Below, piece after piece: positions 40,691 to 50,680 of a DNA stretch of 64,000 nt. Positions within the stretch are counted from its first letter, which is position 1, and each line of letters opens with the position of its first letter. The position numbers were made by a program, and so were the translations under genes. This DNA comes from Streptomyces sp. NBS 14/10 (GTDB taxonomy: Bacteria > Actinomycetota > Actinomycetes > Streptomycetales > Streptomycetaceae). The stretch is from contig NZ_NCSM01000035.1 in NCBI RefSeq assembly GCF_002224125.1, positions 252,428 to 316,427 of the forward strand. Direction: 5' to 3'. The notes under the pieces are model-generated. The model saw nothing but the letters and a program-made list of their open reading frames with translations. It was not told where the DNA came from and ran no database searches.

Positions 40691-41898
40691 CGAACTCCGC
40701 TGACGAATCGAGGCTGACTTTGCCCGGCCGCAGCCGGAGTGATGTCATCCGATTCAGCTAGCATGCGTTTCAATTCGCGATGTGGTGCGGCGAGCCAGGG
40801 GAGCGACGTCCGCAGCACCGGACGCGCTGATGTCCTCTTCGGGAGGTAACGGGGAAATGTCGTTCGACAGCGAGTGGTCTCAGCTCAAGGCGGACGCGGC
40901 CGAGCAGCAGAGCGCCCATACGCGACTCAACCAACTTGCCGCGACCGGCGGCGGGGGCGAGGGCGGCGGCAAGGCCTCCGATCTCATCGTGCACCAGGAC
41001 GACTTGGGCGCCGTGGGGCACGAGGCATTCGTCCTGCACGGGGAGCTGCAGAAGACGGCCGACATCGCCGGGGCCGGGGCGGACATGGACGGCGTGGGGT
41101 CGTCCATGCAGGCGGCCAAGTCGATGAGCGACCACAACTTCACCATGGGCGACGAGCTGAGCACGACGGTGTCCGTCTGGACTTCCCAGGTGAACACCAT
41201 GCTGCAGATGTGCGCCCATATCTCCAATCACCTGGACTACTCGAAGAAGAGTCACGCGAAAGACGACGAGCTGATCGCGGCCTCGCTTCGACACCGGGAC
41301 GGCTCGGCCGTCAGCGTTTCCGAGATATCCAAGATGGTGAAGTAGCGGAAACGGGGGAATGACGATGGGGACTCTCACTTACACGGATCTCGTCGAGGTA
41401 GATCTGACAAATCTCATGCTCGCAGCCGACGACTGGAAGTCCGTTGTCGATGGTCTGAAGAAGCTGGTGAGCGATGCGCGTTCGGGCCTGCTGAAGAAGT
41501 CGGAGGGTGCGCGGTGGGCTGGGCTCAACGCGACCGTCACGCATGAATTCGTCCGCAAGACCACGAAAGAGTTCGAGGACCTGCACAAAGAGGCCAGCAG
41601 CATCTACGCCATCCTGGACGACGCGTATGACCAGCTGACTGAGATGCAGGACACAGTCAAGCGGGTCGTCGTAAGGGCGGAGGTCTATGGGTACAAGTTC
41701 TCCGACAACTCCGACGGCACCGTGAGTTTCGATGTTCCCGAGGGTGACGATTCGCGGTTGGCACGGGACTTGGGGCAGTCATACGCCAATACCATCAAAG
41801 AAAAATTAGCCGGGCCGTCGAGACCGACCGTCTGGTCAAGCGCGCACTGGCCAAGGTTCACGGCGGAGACCCGTCCGACGCGGGCCACGCCCAGTACC
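40691..41898 (+). repeat. Tandem duplication, unit 2 (fuller copy)
   Basis: Second copy of the duplicated segment. It retains the full-length first gene (40857-41345) and a second gene with a 3' frameshift. Divergence is low in the leader and the first half of the second gene and higher at its 3' end. Confidence 0.85.
40857..41345 (+). CDS. Small helical partner of the WXG-like gene
   Basis: A 162-residue protein starting MSFDSEWSQLKADAAEQQSA, with a Gly-rich hinge (GGGGEGGGK near 35) and then helices containing LGAVGHEAFVLHGELQ and TMLQMCAHISNHLDYSKKSH. The layout matches small genes that precede WXG-like proteins in Streptomyces, probably a binding partner or secretion helper. I do not know a named family. 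An AGGTAACGGGG-type ribosome-binding site precedes the ATG at 40857. The stop is 13 bp before the next gene. Confidence 0.72.
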   Translation: MSFDSEWSQLKADAAEQQSAHTRLNQLAATGGGGEGGGKASDLIVHQDDLGAVGHEAFVLHGELQKTADIAGAGADMDGVGSSMQAAKSMSDHNFTMGDELSTTVSVWTSQVNTMLQMCAHISNHLDYSKKSHAKDDELIAASLRHRDGSAVSVSEISKMVK

Positions 41899-41916
41899 GC
41901 GGTGTGGTGGAGATAA
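41359..41916 (+). pseudogene. WXG/ESX-like protein, copy 2 with 3' frameshift
   Basis: The first 148 codons match copy 1 (MTMGTLTYTDLV, RWAGLNATVTHEFVRKTTKE, YAILDDA). At an A-tract at 41801-41805 two extra A residues shift the frame, turning the expected EISRAVETDRLVKRALAKVH end into an unrelated Pro/Trp-rich tail that stops at 41916. Without the two A's the frame continues to a stop at 41928-41930. The C-terminal helix that copy 1 retains is therefore lost. It is not clear whether the shorter product still folds. Confidence 0.75.
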
Positions 41917-42034
41917 GAGCATGGGGGTAGTGACGGTGGAGCCCGGTGGCCATGGGGTGGTCGGGGCGCACGACCCTGCGCCCTCCCACCCTGCGCCTAC
42001 GCGACGGCCGCCTCCTGATGACCGGTTGGCCCGG

Positions 42035-42253
42035 TCATAGCGAGATCGCGTTCTTGGCCCGCTCGACCGAGGCCTCGGAGGCCGGCCCGCCCGGATTCTC
42101 CGTGGCCAGCGCCTGGTTGACCGCGACGAACGGCCGCATACGCCGCTCGTACTGATCGTACGCCGCGCGGTGGTCGCCCTCCGCCCGGCCCAGCGCGTCG
42201 GCCAGTACGTAGGCGCCCACCAGGGCCAGGCTGGTGCCCAGGCCGACGCCGCC
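42035..42253 (-). pseudogene. C-terminal remnant of an FAD-dependent monooxygenase
   Basis: The minus strand reads GLGTSLALVGAYVLADALGR near its start, then an AYDQYERRMRPFVAVNQALA end, which is the FAD-binding GTxLALxGAYVLA motif and C-terminal helix of TetX/PHBH-like monooxygenases. The stop is at 42035-42037. Everything N-terminal is missing: the sequence changes abruptly at about 42253 into the remnant of a plus-strand tetR gene. Confidence 0.8.
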
Positions 42254-42254
42254 A

Positions 42255-42451
42255 CGGGCCTGTCGGAGGACAAGTGGATGGACCGCCAGCCCCAGGCCCT
42301 CCAGGCGATCACCGCCTCCCCCGCTACCCGACGTTCACCCGCCTCACCGCCTCCCTCCCAGACGGCTATGACCTCCGCCTCGACGAACTCTTCGAGTTCG
42401 GCCCGGGGCCACTGCTCGACGGGGTCGCGGGTCATCATCGAGCGCCGTTAG
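42255..42451 (+). pseudogene. C-terminal remnant of a TetR-family regulator
   Basis: Plus-strand pieces EDKWMDRQPQALQAITAS, RYPTFTRLTASLPDGYDLRL, DELFEFG and LLDGVA, ending VIIERR before TAG, match the C-terminal domain of TetR regulators that typically diverge from FAD monooxygenases. They are split between two frames by indels near 42320 and 42430. The DNA-binding N-terminus is absent, and the sequence abuts the monooxygenase remnant head to head. Confidence 0.75.
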
Positions 42452-42525
42452 GCGTCGTACCGGATACCGCTCAGCGGCTCAGGGTCGCGCTCTGCGCGGT
42501 CGGGACAATGACCTCACGGGGCGTG

Positions 42526-42867
42526 TCACCGCGCGCCGATACGTTCCGGGGCGGTGGCGAGCACCGCGTCGAGGAGGCCGGGGAAGCAGGCGTCGAGCTC
42601 ATCGCGGCGCACGCTGAGCATGCGCCGGGCCCCGTCCACTCGGACCTTGAGCACACCAGCTTCGCGCAGCACACGTTGGTGATGGGAAAAGGTCGACCGA
42701 CTGATGACGAGCCCCGCCGCCTGCTGCAATTCCGCGCACGGCGATTCGCCTATCGCGGCCAACGTGCGCACGGCGCACAGTCGTGCGGGGTCGGCCAGTG
42801 CCGCCAGGACCGTAGCCAATCGCAGGTCGGCAGGGCTCGGGTGGGGTGTCTCGATCGGCGCGCTCAC
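42526..42867 (-). CDS. ArsR-family HTH regulator
   Basis: A 113-residue winged-helix regulator. Residues 16-40 (ATVLAALADPARLCAVRTLA) and 50-80 (LVISRSTFSHHQRVLREAGV, recognition helix) are typical ArsR/SmtB elements. There is no metal-binding Cys motif, so it probably senses a small molecule or redox change. Start GTG at 42865-42867. It diverges from the SDR gene over a 100-bp region containing a 12-bp palindrome; control of that gene is likely. Confidence 0.9.
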   Translation of the reverse strand: MSAPIETPHPSPADLRLATVLAALADPARLCAVRTLAAIGESPCAELQQAAGLVISRSTFSHHQRVLREAGVLKVRVDGARRMLSVRRDELDACFPGLLDAVLATAPERIGAR

Positions 42868-42900
42868 CCTGGCGAGCGTAGCGGAGGCTTGCCGTCATGT

Positions 42901-42912
42901 CGATGATCATCG
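42901..42912. promoter_or_regulatory. Palindrome between arsR and the SDR gene
   Basis: CGATGATCATCG is a perfect 12-bp palindrome in the divergent promoter region; a related TTCGATGGGTATCGA stretch follows at about 42919. Probable operator of the ArsR protein. Confidence 0.5.
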
Positions 42913-42967
42913 TAGTGTTCGATGGGTATCGACGTGATTGGGTGGCGTCCTGCGGAGGCGGTTGCGC

Positions 42968-43702
42968 ATGAGCATGGAAAAAGTGGTCCTGGTCGCCGGC
43001 GGGTCGCGCGGCATCGGGGCGGCCATCGCACGGCGCCTGGCCTGCGACGGCATGCGGGTGGCGCTCACCTACTCAGCTTCGCCGGACCGCGCGGATCAGG
43101 TCGTGCGGGAGATCGAACATGCCGGCGGGCGCGCACTGAGTCTGCGGGCCGATGCTGCCGACCCTGAGGCTGTCACAGCAGCGGTCGAACGGACAGCCGC
43201 CGCTTTCGGGCGCCTGGACGTCCTGGTCAGCAACGCCGGTGTGGCCGCTGTCGGCCGCGTGGAGGAACTCGCACCTGAACAGATCGATCGGATGATTGAT
43301 GTGAATGTGCGCGGCGTCCTCCACGTCATCCGGGCCGCGCTTCCCCATCTCGGCGACGGCGGACGGATCATCACCATCGGCAGCGTCAATGCCGAGCGCG
43401 TTCCCTTCGCCGGGGGCGCCGCCTACGCCATGACCAAGGCGGCCATAGCCGGACTGGTGCGCGGCCTGGCCAGGGACCTGGGCCCGCGTGGCATCAACGT
43501 GAACAACATCCAACCCGGCCCCACCGCCAACGACCGCATGTCGGCCGACAGCCCGGCCGCGGATGCCATGCTCCAGTGGCTCGCACTCTCCCGCATAGCG
43601 ACCCCGGAGGAGATCGCCGGACTGGTCTCCTACCTGGCCGGCCCGGAGGCCGGCTACATCACCGGGGCCAGCCTTACCATCGACGGCGGCTTCACCGCCT
43701 GA
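42968..43702 (+). CDS. Short-chain dehydrogenase/reductase
   Basis: A 244-residue classical SDR using NAD(P)H. GGSRGIG at 11-17 is the cofactor loop; the catalytic residues are Ser139, Tyr153 and Lys157 (ITIGSV and AAYAMTKAA); SNAGVA is the strand after NAD binding; and the C-terminus PEAGYITGASLTIDGGFTA is the FabG-like end. Start ATG at 42968 with GGAGG nine nt upstream. The substrate is unknown. Confidence 0.93.
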   Translation: MSMEKVVLVAGGSRGIGAAIARRLACDGMRVALTYSASPDRADQVVREIEHAGGRALSLRADAADPEAVTAAVERTAAAFGRLDVLVSNAGVAAVGRVEELAPEQIDRMIDVNVRGVLHVIRAALPHLGDGGRIITIGSVNAERVPFAGGAAYAMTKAAIAGLVRGLARDLGPRGINVNNIQPGPTANDRMSADSPAADAMLQWLALSRIATPEEIAGLVSYLAGPEAGYITGASLTIDGGFTA

Positions 43703-44024
43703 CACGGGTCGAGCCGACCGATTACGCCGTCAGCGCGGATGGTCCGGCCTGTGACCATGACTCGGCGGCCCTGCTCCCGGCAGACGGGCGCCAGGGCGCG
43801 ACGCATCCCTCCCGGAGGGGACCCCCAGCAACTCCAGCACGCCGGGGCCGCGGTGGTCAGCGGCGCCGGGACGGCGCGCTCGGCAAGGGCCAGTTGCTCA
43901 GGTCGGTCACCGCCTGGACCGTTCCCGGCCAAGTCGTCCAGAAGGTCAGTGAGAGAGAGGGTGCTCGACGCCGCTTCCTACGTCCTGGAATACGACTTCG
44001 ACGCGTGACCGGGCAGTTCGGTGC
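43703..44024. other. Intergenic stretch without a recognisable gene
   Basis: Open frames on both strands are short and do not resemble a known family. A plus-strand peptide ending LDAASYVLEYDFDA (stop at about 44006) could be the 3' end of a lost gene, but the support is weak. Confidence 0.4.
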
Positions 44025-44366
44025 TCATGTCTCCCGGACCCGGCCGCCGAAGAAGACCTGGGTCTCGGTGAGCCTTCCGTCCCGTACGGTGATCAGCTCG
44101 ACGTTGCGATAGCGTCCGCCGGCCTTCAGTTCGTATTCGTAGAGGAGGAAGACGTCGTCGCCCCCGGCGGGGACCGCTTCCAGGACCTTCTGGTACCGGA
44201 GGCGGTCGACCGTGGGGAAGCAGCGTTCGAAGAACGCGGCCTTGTCGATGTGGTCGTCCTGCGGGCTCGTGAAGACGAAATCCTCGGCGATCAGCCGGTC
44301 CGCGGTGTCACGGTCCTGTGCGAGGTAGCTCTCCATACATGCGCGGACGACGTCGACGTTCGCCAT
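44025..44366 (-). CDS. SnoaL/NTF2-like protein
   Basis: A 113-residue cone-shaped NTF2-fold protein. VRACMESYLAQDRDTADRLI starts the first helices; AEDFVFTSPQDDHIDKAAFF, FLLYEYELKAGGRYRNVELI and ITVRDGRLTETQVFFGG are the strands that form the pocket. Such proteins act as small isomerases, cyclases or orphan lipid-binding proteins. A GGAAGG ribosome-binding site precedes the ATG at 44364-44366. It is the distal gene of the TetR-controlled minus-strand block, though a gap of 70 bp separates it from the next gene. Confidence 0.85.
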   Translation of the reverse strand: MANVDVVRACMESYLAQDRDTADRLIAEDFVFTSPQDDHIDKAAFFERCFPTVDRLRYQKVLEAVPAGGDDVFLLYEYELKAGGRYRNVELITVRDGRLTETQVFFGGRVRET

Positions 44367-44437
44367 GGCTGCCCTTCCTTCCGGTCCGGGTCTTTCTCCT
44401 GGCCCCCAGAAGGGCAGACCGATCCCGCCGCCGGAAC

Positions 44438-44998
44438 TCATCGGCGATCGCCGTCGGCATGCGTCCAGCCGCGTGTGCGGCGCCGGTAGTAGTGCACGGT
44501 GACGACAGCCAGCAGCGGCCCCCACGCCACCATCGGCACGTAGCAGGCGTTGATCAGCCACTCCCCCCACTGCGAGACCTCCATGTCGGCGTGCAGCGTC
44601 GTCCAGACGAAGAGCGCGCCGTAGACCGTGCAGGCGACCGCGCCCAGCGCCGCGGGCACGACCGCGGCGTACACGGGGATGCGGTGGCCTCTCAGGCGCG
44701 GGATCCAGCGCGGCCACACCTCGCCCCACGGCCGTACCAGCCCCAGTGTCAGGAAGGCCAGCGTCTCCTGCACCGCTGACAGCAACGGCAGGACGAGATA
44801 CCCCCATCCGGGTATGAGCATCGAGTCGTACTCGGACTCGGCGAGCCCCAGTGGAACACCGACCAGAACGGCGAACCGCCACAGCGCGGAAGGCATGGAT
44901 GCCCATAAGGTCGCGGCCGCCGCGCGCCTGGCCCATGGGGGGACGGGGGCAGCGGTCATGAGGGGCGAGAGGGCGGGTGGCGGCGCGCTGGTGGGCAT
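44438..44998 (-). CDS. Integral membrane protein, function unknown
   Basis: 186 residues with about four helices, for example FAVLVGVPLGLAESEYDSML, YLVLPLLSAVQETLAFLTLG, YAAVVPAALGAVACTVYGAL and VPMVAWGPLLAVVTVHYYRR. No named family is recognised. I chose the ATG at 44996-44998 because AGGAG lies 5 nt upstream; GTG 45058 and ATG 45043 would add a Ser/Thr-rich stretch and have no good ribosome-binding site. Confidence 0.7.
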   Translation of the reverse strand: MPTSAPPPALSPLMTAAPVPPWARRAAAATLWASMPSALWRFAVLVGVPLGLAESEYDSMLIPGWGYLVLPLLSAVQETLAFLTLGLVRPWGEVWPRWIPRLRGHRIPVYAAVVPAALGAVACTVYGALFVWTTLHADMEVSQWGEWLINACYVPMVAWGPLLAVVTVHYYRRRTRGWTHADGDRR

Positions 44999-45155
44999 GG
45001 GGGCTCCTGTACGAGTTGGCTCAGACTTCCCGGAGTTCGACATCCCGGAGGTTGTCACGCGCCATAGGGGGTCACATCCGTCCTCAAGGCGGGAGGGCGT
45101 CCGCCTTGAGGCGCATGCTCGACAGGGGGAGTCAGACCTTGGTCTGCAAGGCAGC

Positions 45156-46274
45156 TCAGTTCAGGGCGGCGAGCAGGCCCACGTGGAAGGGCCTTAGCTC
45201 CGCTGTACGGTCGGTCAGGACCTTCGTCAGCCAGTCGGGGTCGCCGAGCAGCGCGCGGCCGACCGCCGCGAGGTCGAACTCGTCGCGCTCCATCCGGTCG
45301 AGCAGTTCTCCGATGCCCGTGACCTCGCCCGGCCGGCCCTGGATCACATCGGTGAACTCGTTGTCGAGGCCGATCGCGCCGACCGAGATCGCAGACTTGC
45401 CCGTGAGCTTCTTCGCCCAGCCCGCGAGGTTGAGCTCGGACCCTTCGAACTCGGGCTGGTGAAAGCGGCGGGTGGAGCAGTGGAAGGCATCGACTCCGGC
45501 GTCCGCCAACGGGGCGAGCAGCGCGTCGAGTTCCTGCGGCGAGCGGGCGAGCCTGGCGTCGTAGGCGCCCATCTTCCACTGTGAGAACCGGAAGGTGATC
45601 GGGAAGTCCGGGGAGACCGCCCCGCGGACCGCGGCGACGACCTCGGCGGCGAAGCGGGAGCGGGCGGCGAGGTTGCCGCCGTAGGCGTCGGTGCGCCGGT
45701 TGGTCCGCTCCCAGAGGAACTGGTCGATGAGATAGCCGTGGCCCGCGTGGACCTCGACGCCGTCGAACCCGATCCGCTGGGCAGCCAAGGCAGCCGTGGC
45801 ATAGGCCGCGACGACATCGTCGATGTCCGTCTGTGTCATCGCCCGGCCGGACTTCGTACCGTCGACGGCGATACCGGAGGGGCCCATGGGCGGGGCGGCG
45901 GGCACGGGCGGGGTGCCGGGCTTGCGGTCCATGCCCACATGCCACAGCTGCGACATGATTCTCCCGCCGGCGCTGTGCACCGCGCCCGTCACCTCGGCCC
46001 AGCCCGCCAGGGCCTGTTCTCCGTGGATACGGGGGACGCGGTCACTGCCGCCCGCCGATTCATGGCCGATGTACGTCCCCTCGGTGATGATCAGGCCGAC
46101 CCCGCCTGCGGCCCGCCGGGCGTAGTACGCCGCCACGTCCTCGCCCGGTACGCCGCCGGGCGAGAACTCACGTGTCATCGGCGCCATCACGATCCGGTTG
46201 GGAAGGGTGAGGCCGCCCAGGGTGAAGGGGCGCAGAAGGATGTCCTTGGCGCGCGTGGCGGAGGTGCTGGGCAT
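45156..46274 (-). CDS. NADH:flavin oxidoreductase (Old Yellow Enzyme family)
   Basis: A 372-residue FMN TIM barrel that reduces activated alkenes or related electrophiles. Starts LLRPFTLGGLTLPNRIVMAPM with the usual N-terminal loop; GVGLIITEGTYIGHES and MSQLWHVGMDRKPG follow; the substrate-binding pair is HAGHGYLIDQFL. The barrel end GIGELLDRMERDEFDLAAVG contains the FMN phosphate region. There is no 4Fe-4S domain, so it is a classical OYE. ATG at 46272-46274; 42 bp after the MFS stop, in the same operon. Confidence 0.93.
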   Translation of the reverse strand: MPSTSATRAKDILLRPFTLGGLTLPNRIVMAPMTREFSPGGVPGEDVAAYYARRAAGGVGLIITEGTYIGHESAGGSDRVPRIHGEQALAGWAEVTGAVHSAGGRIMSQLWHVGMDRKPGTPPVPAAPPMGPSGIAVDGTKSGRAMTQTDIDDVVAAYATAALAAQRIGFDGVEVHAGHGYLIDQFLWERTNRRTDAYGGNLAARSRFAAEVVAAVRGAVSPDFPITFRFSQWKMGAYDARLARSPQELDALLAPLADAGVDAFHCSTRRFHQPEFEGSELNLAGWAKKLTGKSAISVGAIGLDNEFTDVIQGRPGEVTGIGELLDRMERDEFDLAAVGRALLGDPDWLTKVLTDRTAELRPFHVGLLAALN

Positions 46275-46316
46275 GGTGGTTGTCTGCTTTCTCTGTCGGG
46301 GGCGCGTGACAAGGCT

Positions 46317-48641
<2,325 letters not shown>

Positions 48642-48648
48642 TCACCCC

Positions 48649-49395
48649 ATGCCTCCTCGGAAAAAGCGGGAGCCGCAGGCGCAGCCGGAGCGGCCCGAGC
48701 CCGCCTTCCTGTGGGAGCGGCTGGACCGCCCGGCCCCCGCCCCGCGCTCCACGCTCACCCCCCGGCGCATCGCCCAGGCCGCGGTGGCGATCGCCGACAC
48801 GGAAGGCCTCGACGCCGTCACGATGCGCCGCCTCGCGACCGATCTGGGGGTCGCGCCGATGGCGGCGTACCGCTATGTATCCGGCAAGGGCGAGCTCCTG
48901 GAGCTGATGGTCGACCATGTGTACGGCGAGATGTCGCCGCCGGAGGGCGCCAAGGACTGGCGGCAGGCCATGCGTACGCTCTCCCAGCGCACCAGATCCG
49001 TACTCCTCCAGCACCCCTGGGTGGCCCGCGCGGCGGTGTTCACGCTGACCCCGAACCAAGTGGCCGTGGTCGAAAGCGCCCTGGCCTCACTCGACGAACT
49101 CGAGCTGGACGTCGACACGATGATGGCGGTCTGCCGCGCGGTGGACTCCTATGTGAAAGGCGCCGTGGACCGGGAGATCGGCCTCGCGGAGCTGATGCAG
49201 GAGCAGGGGTGGGCCAGCGCCGACGAGACGCGCATCGCCCTCGCCCCGCGCATGAACTGGCTGATGAACACCGGCCGCTTCCCGACCTACCAGCGCTATA
49301 TCAACGAGGCGACCCGCAAGGACGACGCACAGTGGCAGTTCGAGACGGGGCTCGACGCCGTCCTCGACGGGATCGCCGCCCGCCTGGGCATCTGA
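48649..49395 (+). CDS. TetR-family regulator
   Basis: A 248-residue repressor. N-terminal HTH RIAQAAVAIADTEGLDAVTM and RRLATDLGVAPMAAYRYVSG at about 37-78; the C-terminal ligand domain (TetR_C-type) spans the rest, with LLQHPWVARAAVFTLTPNQV and a typical DAVLDGIAARL ending. An AAAGGAG ribosome-binding site precedes the ATG at 48649. It diverges from the FMN-reductase/MFS/OYE block and is its probable repressor. Confidence 0.92.
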   Translation: MPPRKKREPQAQPERPEPAFLWERLDRPAPAPRSTLTPRRIAQAAVAIADTEGLDAVTMRRLATDLGVAPMAAYRYVSGKGELLELMVDHVYGEMSPPEGAKDWRQAMRTLSQRTRSVLLQHPWVARAAVFTLTPNQVAVVESALASLDELELDVDTMMAVCRAVDSYVKGAVDREIGLAELMQEQGWASADETRIALAPRMNWLMNTGRFPTYQRYINEATRKDDAQWQFETGLDAVLDGIAARLGI

Positions 49396-49629
49396 GCGGA
49401 CACCACATGCGAGCGGAGTGGCCGAAACACAACGCCCGCATACGCACCGTCGATAACGATTCGGCAGCCCACCCCCGTAGGCACCGCTAGGGTTCAACTC
49501 GGAAACGTCGTCCGTCGCTTTGCCTTCCGTCGCGCGATCCATGGCCTGACTCGCCCCAGCGTCAGCCCGTGCCTCGGACCAGTGACGGCATGGGTGTCGC
49601 TCCGATCCCTGTGAAAGCGGGAACCCTTC

Positions 49630-50550
49630 TTGAGCAACCCCACCCCCGGTGTCGAGAGTTCGCACTGGTACGTCGACGATCGCTGCCTGAACTGCGATAT
49701 CGCCCGTCAGTACGCCCCCGGCCTGATCGGCTACCAGCCCAGCGGGGACTACGGCGGCTCGTCGACCGTCCTGCGCCAGCCCGCGAACGAGGAGGAGACG
49801 CGGCAGCTCTACATGGCCGCGCACGCCTGTCCGACCCGGTCCGTGCATCCGCCCGCCAATGAGTGGGCCCCGGATTCTGACCCGTACCCGATGGCCCTGG
49901 ACGAGGACGGGATCGTGCTCCTGTGCGGGCATGCCTCGGCGCAGACGTACGGCGCCACCTCGTATCTTCTGCGCCGCCCCGGCGGCACCGCGATGATGAT
50001 CGACACCCCGCGCTGGCAGCCCGCGCTCGCCCGCCGCTACGAGCAAGCGGTCGGCAAGATCACCGATGTGCTGCTCACCCACCTCGACCACGTCGCCCAC
50101 GGCCGCAAGTACGCCGACGCTTTCGGCGCCCGGCTGTGGATCCACGAGGGGGATCTGCACTCCCGCCCCGATGCCGACTCGGTCATCCGCGGTCAGGATC
50201 CGATCGAGATCGGGCCGGGTGTGATCGCTCACCCGTTCCCCGGCCATACCAAGGGCAGCACGCTCTTCATCGCGGACGAGAAGTTCTGCTTCAGCGGCGA
50301 CGCGGTCTTCTGGTCGCGCTCCGAACAGGACCTGGAGGTCGCCGACAGCGTCGTCTACGACTCGATCAAGTCGCTGGCCGAGTCCGTGGCGCGCGGCGCG
50401 GAGGAGTTGACGTTCGAGTGGGTGCTGCCGGGACACGGCAGCTACCACCGGCTGCCGGCCGACGAGATGCGGCGGCGGATGCGGACCCTCGGGCAGCGGG
50501 CCGCCACGTATCCCGTGCAGGAGGTCGACTACGGGAAGGTCCGCTACTGA
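49630..50550 (+). CDS. MBL-fold protein with ferredoxin-like N-terminus
   Basis: A 306-residue protein. Residues 13-75 resemble half a ferredoxin (WYVDDRCLNCDIARQYAPGL and AAHACPTRSVH; three visible Cys), followed by a metallo-beta-lactamase domain. The metal site is altered: instead of HxHxDH it reads LLTHLDHVAHGRKY, and the later ligands are FPGHTKGSTLF (His), FSGDAVFW (Asp) and VLPGHGSYH (His). Similar fusions occur in cyanobacteria and actinobacteria, where the function is unknown. The start appears to be TTG at 49630; GTG at about 49650 is possible. No close neighbour on the same strand. Confidence 0.78.
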   Translation: MSNPTPGVESSHWYVDDRCLNCDIARQYAPGLIGYQPSGDYGGSSTVLRQPANEEETRQLYMAAHACPTRSVHPPANEWAPDSDPYPMALDEDGIVLLCGHASAQTYGATSYLLRRPGGTAMMIDTPRWQPALARRYEQAVGKITDVLLTHLDHVAHGRKYADAFGARLWIHEGDLHSRPDADSVIRGQDPIEIGPGVIAHPFPGHTKGSTLFIADEKFCFSGDAVFWSRSEQDLEVADSVVYDSIKSLAESVARGAEELTFEWVLPGHGSYHRLPADEMRRRMRTLGQRAATYPVQEVDYGKVRY

Positions 50551-50680
50551 CTGCCGGCCGGAATCTTCTCTTCCTGGTCCCGCTCCGGGTGCAACGCCAC
50601 GGCTCCGATCGGCGTCTGTCCTTGTGTTCATGCGGGCCGCAGGTCGTGGCCCGGTCGGTGGACGGGGGTTGGAACGAACC

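Noticed and set aside
41836..42438. Minus-strand gene of about 200 codons
   Set aside because: Its translation has no family features, while the other frames in the same interval clearly show monooxygenase and TetR remnants.
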